Positions 1-8,469 are shown, numbered from the stretch's first letter. The stretch: DNA of 45,821 nt from Gemmatimonadota bacterium (GCA_009838845.1 VXRD01000164.1:1-45821); one strand, 5' to 3'. Notes: generated by a model not told the origin, from the letters alone. Numbers and translations are program-made.

Positions 1-743
1 GACGCTATCATTTTTCAGTAGAATTTATGGATGAAACATCTGGTCTAATTGGCGTAGCACGCGATGAGAAGCAGTATGTCTATGACGATGAGACCTTTCA
101 TCTGAGTGATCTGTTGGTCGGCAGCGATATTCAAGTGAAGAAAGCATTGCCAGAAACCCGTGACGACCTGATCATCACACCCAATCCTGTTCGCACATTT
201 TCACAGTCTGAATCGGTCTTTATCTATCTGGAACTGTATGATCTCCAGCGCGATGACTATGGCAATACCCAGTATGAGATCTCCTACACTATCGGCAAAC
301 CAGAGGTAGATGCGCTATCGCCCACATTATTCGCGTCTCACAGTCTGATTTCTACGATGGGTAAAACAGAGATAAATCTGGAGAGTGGACAAACAGATTA
401 TATGGCTGCTCAAGGGTTGCAGACCGGACTATCAGAGGATAGTGAGGAGGGCAGTAGCGCATTTTCCGATAGCGATATATGGGGCGAGACGAAGGTTTAT
501 ACGAGCGGAGGTCAAGTCCATCACATCGCTGCTGAGGACTTGAAAATCAAGCGATCAAAAGATGGGGATTTAACGCGCACAGTAACAGCGAATTACGAAG
601 GCAATCGAGAAGATGATTTCACGTATTTGCAGATTGATGTGAACCAGGTGCCTGAAGGAATTTATCAATTGACGGTATTGGCGAGGGACAAACAGACTGA
701 TCAGACGGATAGGAAATACGTTTATTTTCGCATCATAGAATAA
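1..743 (+). CDS. GWxTD-family protein, C-terminal end only (cut by window edge)
   Basis: The open frame enters from the left edge. Codons from base 3 already match the downstream paralogue, so the ATG at 27 is internal and not the start. The 238 residues from that Met align almost without gaps with residues 529-764 of the 764-residue TPR-GWxTD protein at 2574-4868. The only length difference is two codons, near 'SGQTDYMAAQG' here against 'SGQIAEAQG' there. The shared part is a beta-rich C-terminal region that carries neither the TPRs nor the GWxTD motif, so the rest presumably lies upstream of the window. It is predicted to be exported like its paralogue. Its molecular role is unknown. Confidence 0.8.
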   Translation, partial: RYHFSVEFMDETSGLIGVARDEKQYVYDDETFHLSDLLVGSDIQVKKALPETRDDLIITPNPVRTFSQSESVFIYLELYDLQRDDYGNTQYEISYTIGKPEVDALSPTLFASHSLISTMGKTEINLESGQTDYMAAQGLQTGLSEDSEEGSSAFSDSDIWGETKVYTSGGQVHHIAAEDLKIKRSKDGDLTRTVTANYEGNREDDFTYLQIDVNQVPEGIYQLTVLARDKQTDQTDRKYVYFRIIE

Positions 744-775
744 ATGGTCTTTCAAATAAGTTTTGTGTCTAAATC

Positions 776-812
776 CACTGGCCTCCAGCCTACGCCGGAG
801 TGACGAATGGCG
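776..812. repeat. REP-like imperfect palindrome in intergenic gap
   Basis: The gap 744-875 carries a short hairpin, CTCC-A-GC, loop CTAC, GC-C-GGAG (783-800), followed by TGACGAA. This resembles the small intergenic palindromes with a CCTACGC core that are dispersed in many bacterial genomes. There is no U-run after it, so it is a poor terminator. Only one copy is in the window, so calling it a dispersed repeat is an inference. The remainder of the gap shows only the AAAGGA ribosome site of the next gene. Confidence 0.3.
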
Positions 813-875
813 GTTGTCATTATTCTTACTGACGCGATTGCGTGAAAAACTCAAGCAACGCAAAGGAAACACATC

Positions 876-2009
876 ATGATCGACACAGCTATACTGGACC
901 CGATTGCCATATTTCTCCTCGATACGACTATCAAGACCACCCTATTTATGGGTCTTGTTCTACTTGCCGTGTGGCTCCTGGACACGCGACAGGCAGCAAA
1001 GCGCAGTCTGCTTTTGAACTGGTGTCTTATCGGCGTGCTGGTCATTCCCATCGCATCTTTGTGTATGCCTTCAATGCGTTTTCAATTTGATTCGCCAGCA
1101 CCGTTTTCAGAACCGGTAATTCCATTCGTCCAACCTGTTGCTGCGTCCGAGACCACTCTGACAAAATCCACACCTGAATTGCAGCAACAACGTGTGTATT
1201 CTGTATCAGGTGTGGTATCCCTAAATGAAGATTCTGTAGAAGGACTGGAAATCAGGGCTTTTCCAGTTGAAAGATCAAATGATCTTACTTATCCAAAAAC
1301 AGACCACACAGATGCCAATAGTGTATATCGTTTAGACGATCTGGAGCCGGGGGAATATCACATTCTCGTGAGTTTACTCAAAAAAAAGGAAATAGACGGA
1401 CGCGCGAAGACAATCCATTACCCCGTTCAATCTCAGACGCTGATAATCGAAGACCGCGATATAACGCGGAACTTTGACATCTCGAACGATATGTATTCTG
1501 TTTCAGGCGTGGTATCCCTGAATGACGGTTCTGTTGAAGGGTTAAAAATCATGGCCTTTTCAGCTAAAAGATCAAGCGGTCATATTTTTCCGAAAACAGA
1601 CCGTACAGATACTAATGGTGCATATCGTTTGGACTACCTGGACCCGGGGGAATATCGCATTCTCATGAGCGGGCCCGAGCCCGAAGAATTGGAAATAGAT
1701 GGTCACACGATGGCAATACATCACTCTGGTCAATCTCGAACAGTGGTAATCGAAGACCGCGATGTGACGCTGAATTTTGAGCCCCTCGGCGATGCGCGAA
1801 TTACAGGTGTTGCAACTCACAATGGACAGCCTGTTTCAGGTGTTTATGTAAGCATCCATATTTTATCAGAGGATCCTGAGAATTTTGTCTCACTAAGCGG
1901 TACTGAAACAGATAAAGAGGGACGGTTTGGATTGCGCGATCTGCCTTCTGCGCGGATTGCCATCAGGTTTCGCAAAACTGACCACCTCGGTTCAGGTAGA
2001 AAACACTAG
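876..2009 (+). CDS. membrane-anchored protein with tandem carboxypeptidase-regulatory-like domains
   Basis: This is a 377-residue product. An ATG follows AAAGGA at 8 nt. Two hydrophobic helices (about residues 17-35 and 47-64) resemble the N-terminus of M56/BlaR1-type membrane proteins, but the HEXXH peptidase part is absent. Residues 108-206 and 207-305 are two tandem repeats of about 99 residues, each starting 'YSVSGVVSLN' and containing 'PGEY' and 'IEDRD'. They look like beta-sandwich CarboxypepD_reg/SpaA domains. A third, more diverged unit covers about 307-368. The frame ends at TAG 2007-2009 and then continues open, in the same frame, into the thioredoxin at 2049. The two are probably one protein split by a nonsense codon. 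The function is not known. Confidence 0.6.
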   Translation: MIDTAILDPIAIFLLDTTIKTTLFMGLVLLAVWLLDTRQAAKRSLLLNWCLIGVLVIPIASLCMPSMRFQFDSPAPFSEPVIPFVQPVAASETTLTKSTPELQQQRVYSVSGVVSLNEDSVEGLEIRAFPVERSNDLTYPKTDHTDANSVYRLDDLEPGEYHILVSLLKKKEIDGRAKTIHYPVQSQTLIIEDRDITRNFDISNDMYSVSGVVSLNDGSVEGLKIMAFSAKRSSGHIFPKTDRTDTNGAYRLDYLDPGEYRILMSGPEPEELEIDGHTMAIHHSGQSRTVVIEDRDVTLNFEPLGDARITGVATHNGQPVSGVYVSIHILSEDPENFVSLSGTETDKEGRFGLRDLPSARIAIRFRKTDHLGSGRKH

Positions 2010-2048
2010 AGCAAAGTCGATACGATTGATCTGACGGATAAAAAAGAA

Positions 2049-2534
2049 TTGAATTATATGGCGGAATTGGAAATGGAGGAACGCACGACATTGAGCCTGG
2101 GAGATATGGCACCCGAATTTGAGGTCAAACGGGTGGATGGATCAACATTTCGGCTCGCAGATTATCGGGGTAAAAAAGCCGTGTTGATCGATTTTTGGGC
2201 AACGTGGTGTGGCCCGTGCATCGATGAAATTCCTACAATTAAAAGAATTGCTGAAACATATCGAGATCAGGGTCTGGAAGTCGTAGGCGTGAGTTTGGAT
2301 CGCGATGAGCAAACACTACGAAATTTTGTCCAAAAAGAAAAGCTGAGCTATGTGCAGGTATTTGACAAAGAAAAGGCGCGAGCAATTTCAAAATCCTACG
2401 GCGTATGGGGCATCCCATCGGCATTTCTGGTAAACCAAAATGGCGTCATCAACGCGCCGAATCTGCGCGGAGACCGCGTTGAAACTGCCGTGAAGGCATT
2501 ATTGACCAATGGGCCTATTCCAGCTAAAAACTGA
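2049..2534 (+). CDS. TlpA/ResA-type thioredoxin-fold protein
   Basis: This is a thioredoxin-fold redox protein of the TlpA/ResA/AhpC-TSA group. 'GDMAPEF' near residue 18 opens the domain. The active site 'WCGPC' is at residues 53-57, and the cis-Pro region 'GIPSAFL' follows later. Such domains usually act outside the cytoplasm, yet no signal peptide or membrane helix is encoded here. The start is weak: TTG at 2049 or ATG at 2058, with no clear Shine-Dalgarno. The frame is continuous with the upstream membrane-anchored ORF apart from the TAG at 2007. The likely original design is anchor, regulatory-like domains, thioredoxin. It may no longer be expressed on its own. Confidence 0.7.
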   Translation: MNYMAELEMEERTTLSLGDMAPEFEVKRVDGSTFRLADYRGKKAVLIDFWATWCGPCIDEIPTIKRIAETYRDQGLEVVGVSLDRDEQTLRNFVQKEKLSYVQVFDKEKARAISKSYGVWGIPSAFLVNQNGVINAPNLRGDRVETAVKALLTNGPIPAKN

Positions 2535-2573
2535 ACCGACGAAAACTATTCACAGTATTCGCAAAAAAAGAGG

Positions 2574-4868
2574 ATGAGAATGCGATTCACAGTTCATATT
2601 GGAATGATTGCGTTGGCCTGCCTATTTGTTTCTGGCTTATCCAGAGGTGAAACAACGATAGACACGCTGTTTCAGAACGCAATAGAGCAAGTCGGTGTGG
2701 TGAGCCATAGAGAAAGCATAAAATCTCTTGAAGAGATTATTTCCAAAGACAAAAAGTATGCACCTGCATACAACGAATTGGCCAAACTACATCTATTGGA
2801 CCATAGTGTAAATAGCCGACAACGCGCAATGCGGATGGTAAAGCAGGCAATCGCAAGTGATCCCGACAATATTGAGTATCAGCTAACGCGCGGAAAGATT
2901 TTGTGGCATCAAGGCTTTCGGTCACGCGCATTCCACCAATTCAAGGACGTGACCGAAAAGCATCCCAACAATACAGATGTCCTCAACGGGCTGGGGATGT
3001 TCTGGGTATATGAGTTTCTCAGAGTAAAAGATAATGCCCAAACCCGGGATTTCAGGGGATTCGCTCAGGAAGCCAAACAAGAAGCTATTCAGGTCCTGCG
3101 AAAAAGCATCCAATTGGATGAGACCAACCAGCAACCCTATTATTTGTTGGGCATACTCTACTTTGAAGATAAATACTGGGATGCCTTTCATGCCCTGATG
3201 CAAACCCTGCGTGCGCAATATCCAGATGACAAAAATGCGCTCTTGTTCTGTGGCCTTGCCGCCTATCAGATTGGCGAATTCGATGAATCGCATGAATACT
3301 ATCAACGCGCCCTTGACTTGATGAGTGTTGAAGAGCGCGAGTTACTGGACTCTATCGACCTGCTCGTGTCCGAAGAAAATCATGCATCCCGCGCGACACA
3401 GACGATTGACGCGCTCTTGAAACGCGAGATGTTTTGGAAGCGCCAGGATCCGCTCTATTTGTCAGAATTTAACGAAAGAAAGATGGCGCACTTTGGTCGT
3501 ATGGCGTATGCGAATTTGCGATTCAGGCGGTTTTCTGATGATGTCGAGGGCTGGCAGACGGATATGGGGAAGACTTATATCAAATTTGGAAGATATAGAA
3601 AAAGAAAAACCTTTTTCTTTTCTGTAGGAAATGACCCGTATAGGGCATTTCATAGAATGATGGAAACATGGTATTACGAAACATTTAAGATCGAATATTG
3701 CGGGAATGGCAGTGATCGCTGGAGCTTCTGTGGTGGTTTTGAGATAGGACAACGTGGTTCTCGTTATTACCCGGGCTACTTCGACGAAGCCTCGCATCAT
3801 ACCTTCCGAAAAACAGCCCAACGCTTTGTCGATCCTTACCTCAATCGCAAATACACCCTCCCCTATCAGATCGCCACCTTTGAAGAACAAAACAGGATGC
3901 GCGTCGAACTCAGCTATATGATTCCCAAAAACCAATTAACAAAAAACCCAGAAACGGGCAAAGTGAGTTTTTGGGATGGCGTCTTCTTCTTTGATGAGCA
4001 GTGGAGCGATATGTATAACTATCGCAAGTTCAAGACCCTTACTTTTCCGAAGCCGCAACCAGCACAAAGCGCCGCAGCACGGCATCGCAACGATCACCTG
4101 TTAATCTCCCGCACGGTACCTGTACGCCAGAGCAGCTATCATTTTTCAATAGAATTTATGGATCAAACATCCGGTCTCATTGGTGTGGCACGCGACGAGA
4201 AACCCTTCGTATATAACCAGGAGACCTTCCACCTGAGTGATCTGCTCGTCGGCAGCGATATTCAAGCTAAGAAAGCATTGCCAGAAAGCCGCGACGACCT
4301 GCTCATCACACCCAATCCAGTCCGCACATTTTCAAAGTCTGAATCAGTGTTTATCTATCTGGAATTGTATGATCTCCAGCGCGACGATTTTGGCAGTACG
4401 CAATATGAGATCTCCTACACCATCGGCAAGCCAGAGGTAGATACGCTGTCGCCCACATTATTCGCGTCTCACAGTCTGATTTCTACGATGGGCAAAACAG
4501 AGATTGATCTACGCAGTGGACAAATAGCAGAAGCTCAGGGGTTGCAGACCGGACGGACAGAGGATGGCGAGGAGGGCAGTAGCGCATTTTCCGATAGCGA
4601 TATATGGGGCGAGACGAAGGTTTATACGAGTGGCGGGCAGATCCATTACATAGCCGCTGAGGACTTGAAGATCAAAAGATCAAAAGATGGCAATTTAACT
4701 CGAACCGTGACAGCCTCTTACGAGGGCAATAGAGAAAATGATTTCACGTATTTGCAGATTGATGTGAATCAGGTGCCCGAGGGTATTTATCAATTGACGG
4801 TATTGGCGAGGGATAAGCGGACAGAGCAGACGGATAGGAAATACGTTTATTTTCGCATTGTAGAGTAA
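2574..4868 (+). CDS. TPR and GWxTD domain-containing secreted protein
   Basis: This is a 764-residue protein with a Sec-type signal sequence (basic MRMRF, hydrophobic 6-22, cut near residue 25). TPR-like helices fill about 57-265. The GWxTD module follows, with the signature 'GWQTD' at 326-330 after 'DPLYLSEFNERK'. The C-terminal beta-rich region (about 523-764) is duplicated in the truncated gene at the window start. GWxTD domains are typical of FCB-group bacteria and their role is unknown. GAGG directly abuts the ATG at 2574. The in-frame ATG at 2580 has better spacing (6 nt) and may be the real start. It is the last gene of the plus-strand locus and converges on galK. Confidence 0.8.
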   Translation: MRMRFTVHIGMIALACLFVSGLSRGETTIDTLFQNAIEQVGVVSHRESIKSLEEIISKDKKYAPAYNELAKLHLLDHSVNSRQRAMRMVKQAIASDPDNIEYQLTRGKILWHQGFRSRAFHQFKDVTEKHPNNTDVLNGLGMFWVYEFLRVKDNAQTRDFRGFAQEAKQEAIQVLRKSIQLDETNQQPYYLLGILYFEDKYWDAFHALMQTLRAQYPDDKNALLFCGLAAYQIGEFDESHEYYQRALDLMSVEERELLDSIDLLVSEENHASRATQTIDALLKREMFWKRQDPLYLSEFNERKMAHFGRMAYANLRFRRFSDDVEGWQTDMGKTYIKFGRYRKRKTFFFSVGNDPYRAFHRMMETWYYETFKIEYCGNGSDRWSFCGGFEIGQRGSRYYPGYFDEASHHTFRKTAQRFVDPYLNRKYTLPYQIATFEEQNRMRVELSYMIPKNQLTKNPETGKVSFWDGVFFFDEQWSDMYNYRKFKTLTFPKPQPAQSAAARHRNDHLLISRTVPVRQSSYHFSIEFMDQTSGLIGVARDEKPFVYNQETFHLSDLLVGSDIQAKKALPESRDDLLITPNPVRTFSKSESVFIYLELYDLQRDDFGSTQYEISYTIGKPEVDTLSPTLFASHSLISTMGKTEIDLRSGQIAEAQGLQTGRTEDGEEGSSAFSDSDIWGETKVYTSGGQIHYIAAEDLKIKRSKDGNLTRTVTASYEGNRENDFTYLQIDVNQVPEGIYQLTVLARDKRTEQTDRKYVYFRIVE

Positions 4869-4906
4869 AGAGCGGATACTACTCTCGAACTTATATACTG
4901 CTCTTT
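4867..4906. terminator. possible bidirectional terminator between convergent genes
   Basis: AAAGAGC (4867-4873) can pair with GCTCTTT (4900-4906) around the 36-bp gap between the convergent GWxTD gene and galK. The loop is long (26 nt) and the arms overlap both stop codons. This is the only candidate stop signal here and it is weak. Confidence 0.25.
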
Positions 4907-6071
4907 ACCCCACCCGCTCTGCGCCATTGACCGCTGAACAAACGTAAATCTCAGGCGTCAAACCAGTTGTCCTGGGATACCGCTCATTTATCGCATCTGT
5001 CAGGGCTGGCACAGCATCCCGGTCAACAATATTTACAGTACACCCCCCAAACCCAGCGCCAGTCATCCGTGCGCCGAGCACTCCTGGCACATTCAGGGCA
5101 ATTTCCACCAGCAGATCAAGTTCATCTCCACTCACCTCGTAATCATCTCGCAAACTCTCGTGGGATGCGACCATCAACTGTCCAAATCCCGACAAATCCC
5201 CTTTCTTGAGCAATGCAACCGCCCGCTGCGTGCGTTCATTTTCCGTTATCACATGGCGGCACCGTTTCAAGACCATCTCCGACAACACACCACCGTAAAC
5301 ATCCAGCATCTCCATCGACACATCACGCAATGCTTGTATATCCGTCCCCATCGCCCGTGCGAGAAGCGAAACCCCACTTTCACACGCAGATCGCCGATTA
5401 TTATACGCCGAATCCGTCAGCCCGCGCGTCACGCCCGAGTTGCAAATCACAATCTGCACATCATCGCCAAAAAGAGGGACAAGTTCAAACGAGAGATCGC
5501 GGCAATCGAGAAACAGCGCGTGACCTGCCCGGCCATTTGCCGAGATAAACTGATCCATGATCCCGCAATTAACACCCACAAAATGATTCTCTGCACGCTG
5601 TCCCAAAAGAGCCAGATCAGATCCACTTATTTCAATGCGGTTTAACACAACCATCCCCTTCCCCACCGCCATCTCCACAGCAGCCGAACTGCTCAGTCCG
5701 GCTCCCATAGGCACGTTGCCCACAATCGCCGCATCAAAACCACACAGCGAATGCCCGAGCTTTTGAAACTCGCGCACCACTCCCTTTGGATAATCCGCCC
5801 AATTGCCCTGTGCCTCCAATACATCATCGACCCGGAACTCAGTCACCTCTTCGTGCATTGCCGAGTAAATCCGCACCCGCGAATCAATTCTCGACCGTGC
5901 AGCAACAACCACCCAACGGTCAATCGCGGCGGGAAACACAAAGCCCTCATTGTAATCCGTGTGTTCCCCAATCAAATTGACGCGCCCCGGTGCCTGCACG
6001 ACGACATCCGCTTTTCCCTCAAAAACCGATACAAAAACGTCTCGCGCCTGTGTGATAATAGGATGCACCAT
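4905..6071 (-). CDS. galK: galactokinase
   Basis: This is a 388-residue GHMP kinase, the usual length for GalK, which phosphorylates galactose to galactose-1-phosphate with ATP in the cytoplasm. The galactokinase signature 'GRVNLIGEHTDYN' is at 29-41. The ATP-binding motif 'PMGAGLSSSAA' is at 121-131. The catalytic Asp is in 'CGIMDQF' (D173), and the third GHMP motif 'MTGAGFGG' lies near the C-terminus. The ATG follows only 5 nt after the stop of the GalE-GalT gene, with GAGAAGGGG as ribosome site inside the upstream gene's end. The two genes are therefore co-transcribed and encode the three core Leloir activities. galM is not in the window. Confidence 0.96.
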   Translation of the reverse strand: MVHPIITQARDVFVSVFEGKADVVVQAPGRVNLIGEHTDYNEGFVFPAAIDRWVVVAARSRIDSRVRIYSAMHEEVTEFRVDDVLEAQGNWADYPKGVVREFQKLGHSLCGFDAAIVGNVPMGAGLSSSAAVEMAVGKGMVVLNRIEISGSDLALLGQRAENHFVGVNCGIMDQFISANGRAGHALFLDCRDLSFELVPLFGDDVQIVICNSGVTRGLTDSAYNNRRSACESGVSLLARAMGTDIQALRDVSMEMLDVYGGVLSEMVLKRCRHVITENERTQRAVALLKKGDLSGFGQLMVASHESLRDDYEVSGDELDLLVEIALNVPGVLGARMTGAGFGGCTVNIVDRDAVPALTDAINERYPRTTGLTPEIYVCSAVNGAERVG

Positions 6072-6076
6072 TGAAA

Positions 6077-8233
6077 TTACCCCTTCTCAACTTTTCGCAT
6101 CGCCCACCGGATCTCCTCTGCCGTCATATCCGGATCTGAGGGATTGATGAGATTCCCAAAAATATCTGCCCCCACCACATGCTTCCGCAAACCAGGTCCC
6201 CGCAAAAGCGACGTAATGTGAATTTGCATGTGATAACCGCGATCCACGCCATCTGTCGGAGCTTGCATCAATGCCAGAGTGTAGTGATACGGCGCGGCAA
6301 ACAAACCGTCTAACCCGCCGAGAACATCGCGCAATCCCGCAGCCAGGCTGCGCCGTTCTTCCCCATCCAAATCCAACAAACTCGCAGCGTGTGCCTTCGG
6401 CACAATGATCACATCGTAGGGGAATTGTGCGGCAAACGGAACATAAGCCAACACATGAGGACGATCAATGAGAATTCGCCGTCCATCTCCGACTTCGACT
6501 CGATTGGCATCGCACACAAAACAACGCCCCGTTTTCTCGCGATGGGATTCAAACATAGCCAATTGCGGTTTCACCATCAGATCGGGAACCTCGCAATACG
6601 CATAAACCTGTCCATGCGGATGCGGTTGAGAATTGCCCATCACCGTGCCCGAATTCTCAAAAATTAGCGGATACACAATCTCTGGCACCTTCCCCAACCG
6701 GTCGTAAATCTCTGCCCATGCGTCAACCACCTGAACGAACGCGTCCAAAGACAGCGTTGACAAACGCTGGGCGTGATTGGGCGTATAGACCACCACCTCG
6801 CACACGCCCCGAGAGGTGCGCGAGAGGTAGGGTCCCAATTGCGCCTGCGTTTGATAGGCATCCAATACCAGCGTGGGAAAATCGTTCTCAAATGTCCACA
6901 CACCCTTGTAATCTGGATTCACATCACCCGACGTTCGCGTATTTCCGGGGCAGAGATAGCATTCGGGATCATAAACCATATCATCTGATCCCTCCATAGA
7001 CTGCGTTTCTCCGCGCCAGGGCCTGTCTGCGCGATGGGCAGCGATATTGACCCACCGATTCCAAAAAGGATTGAATCGTTCTTCCTGCACAACTCGATAG
7101 CCGCATGGATGGAGCCTATGCCAGTGCCAGGCGGACTCCAGCAACTCGTGCAGCGTTTCTCTCGCAGCCCACCCCATATCGCGCTGAATGCGACTCACAT
7201 CGGCAATAAGCGTTGCGGGATCGCCACTTCGCCGCGGTCCAATCGCTTCGGGAATCTCATGACCGGTTACTTCGCGTGCAGCCTCCAAAATCTCCCGCAC
7301 ACTCACGCCCTGCCCCCTGCCGAGATTGTACGTCGCAGAACGACCCCCTGCCAACAACATATCCAGGCTCTTAATATGTGCATCGGCCAATTCCACCACA
7401 GAAATATAATCTCGTACAGCCGTGCCATCGGGGGTTGCATAATCATCTCCAAATACAGTTATCTTCTCGCGCTGCCCCAAAGCCACTTGCAAAACAATGG
7501 GGATCAAATGCGTCTCGGGATCGTGATCTTCACCAATCAACCGCGAAGGATCGGCACCTGCGGCATTAAAATAGCGGAGAACAACATATCTTCCACCAGC
7601 CTCTCGCTCGGCATAGAGCAGCATGCGTTCATCCATCATTTTAGTAACGCCATAAACATTCGTGGGAATTTTTAGCAGAGCAATATCTTCTTCGGAGAGT
7701 TTGAAAGCGATGTGTTTTTTATACCACCCCAAAAGTGTCTCAAAATCCACCGCAGCGGGCATTAACTGGCTTTTCTCAAAGCCGCCATCAGTGATCCAGT
7801 TCTGCTGATAATTTTCCTTCAGCGGAATGTGTTCTGCGCGGGGTTCGCCATACGTCGCCGCCGTAGATGATTTCACAATGGGAACGCCCTTGCCCACATC
7901 CAACAAATTCTGAAAAGCAATCACATTATTCTCAAAATACCTGTACGGCTCATCCTGGGATTCTCCCACCAGCGTCCTGGCGGCAAAATCGATAATGCCA
8001 CAAAAATTGTGTCTCTCAAAAACAGAGACCAGAGCACGACTATCGAGCAAATTGACATGCTCGAAACAAAATTGCTCTGGCCCATACACCCTTTCAAACA
8101 AGGTGACAACTTCCCGATGTCCTGTTGACAGGTCATCCAGCACCACAACCCGGCGATGATCTTCCAACAGACGCCGAACCGCGTGACTGCCAACATATCC
8201 CGCTCCCCCCGTCACCAAAACAGCATCCATCAT
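6077..8233 (-). CDS. bifunctional UDP-glucose 4-epimerase / galactose-1-phosphate uridylyltransferase (GalE-GalT fusion)
   Basis: One uninterrupted 718-residue frame joins two Leloir enzymes. Residues 1 to about 372 are GalE: NAD-binding 'GGAGYVG' at 9-15, 'SSTAATYGE' at 122-130, the catalytic pair in 'YGVTK' (Y194, K198), and substrate-loop 'RYFNAAGAD'. About 55 extra residues lie between 'HIPLKE' and 'YGVTK', where ordinary GalE has a short segment. Residues from about 384 on are GalT: 'FNPFWNRWV', Zn-type 'CYLC' (C425, C428), and the nucleotidyl-transfer motif 'HPHGQ' (538-542, catalytic His 540). The join is short (about 373-383). ATGATG follows GAGGAGCAGGC, a good ribosome site. It should catalyse both epimerisation and uridylyl transfer, and it is followed by galK. 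Confidence 0.93.
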   Translation of the reverse strand: MMDAVLVTGGAGYVGSHAVRRLLEDHRRVVVLDDLSTGHREVVTLFERVYGPEQFCFEHVNLLDSRALVSVFERHNFCGIIDFAARTLVGESQDEPYRYFENNVIAFQNLLDVGKGVPIVKSSTAATYGEPRAEHIPLKENYQQNWITDGGFEKSQLMPAAVDFETLLGWYKKHIAFKLSEEDIALLKIPTNVYGVTKMMDERMLLYAEREAGGRYVVLRYFNAAGADPSRLIGEDHDPETHLIPIVLQVALGQREKITVFGDDYATPDGTAVRDYISVVELADAHIKSLDMLLAGGRSATYNLGRGQGVSVREILEAAREVTGHEIPEAIGPRRSGDPATLIADVSRIQRDMGWAARETLHELLESAWHWHRLHPCGYRVVQEERFNPFWNRWVNIAAHRADRPWRGETQSMEGSDDMVYDPECYLCPGNTRTSGDVNPDYKGVWTFENDFPTLVLDAYQTQAQLGPYLSRTSRGVCEVVVYTPNHAQRLSTLSLDAFVQVVDAWAEIYDRLGKVPEIVYPLIFENSGTVMGNSQPHPHGQVYAYCEVPDLMVKPQLAMFESHREKTGRCFVCDANRVEVGDGRRILIDRPHVLAYVPFAAQFPYDVIIVPKAHAASLLDLDGEERRSLAAGLRDVLGGLDGLFAAPYHYTLALMQAPTDGVDRGYHMQIHITSLLRGPGLRKHVVGADIFGNLINPSDPDMTAEEIRWAMRKVEKG

Positions 8234-8310
8234 GCCTGCTCCTCTACAGAATGGTGTACAACGGGCTGTTTTCCAAGCCCCTTCATCTGAGAAAACATCA
8301 CTTTGTACAA

Positions 8311-8343
8311 TTCAATATACACATTGAACAAGCAGAGATTGAA
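8311..8343 (-). promoter_or_regulatory. possible gal promoter with overlapping palindromic operator
   Basis: Read on the minus strand there is TATATT (8319-8314) with TTCAAT 18 bp upstream (8343-8338), a weak -10/-35 pair about 75-80 bp before the galE-galT start. The -10 sits inside a palindrome, TTCAAT-N6-ATTGAA (8311-8328). TTGAAC occurs at 8324, 8339 and 8380 on the plus strand. The arrangement could be a repressor site for the sugar operon. No regulator gene is nearby. Confidence 0.3.
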
Positions 8344-8385
8344 CTATTTTCAAAACGCAATATATACCTCGCATTTGTTTTGAAC

Positions 8386-8414
8386 TTGACATCTCGCCAT
8401 AAAGGTCTTATTTT
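8386..8414 (+). promoter_or_regulatory. sigma70-type promoter for greA
   Basis: TTGACA (8386-8391), a 17-bp spacer and TATTTT (8409-8414). Transcription should start near 8421, giving a leader of about 110 nt that contains the hairpin at 8470-8511. Confidence 0.6.
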
Positions 8415-8469
8415 TTTACATATAGACAACATACAGCTTTTTAGCGTATTATGCCGTGTGTCAAAAAAG

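Noticed and set aside
27-743. A free-standing 238-residue gene starting at the ATG at 27
   Set aside because: The codons before this ATG, back to base 3, also match the downstream paralogue, so the frame continues from outside the window.
5160-8000. Long plus-strand open frames opposite galK and galE-galT
   Set aside because: They are antisense shadows of well-supported enzymes, rich in His, Pro and Ser, with no domain similarity.
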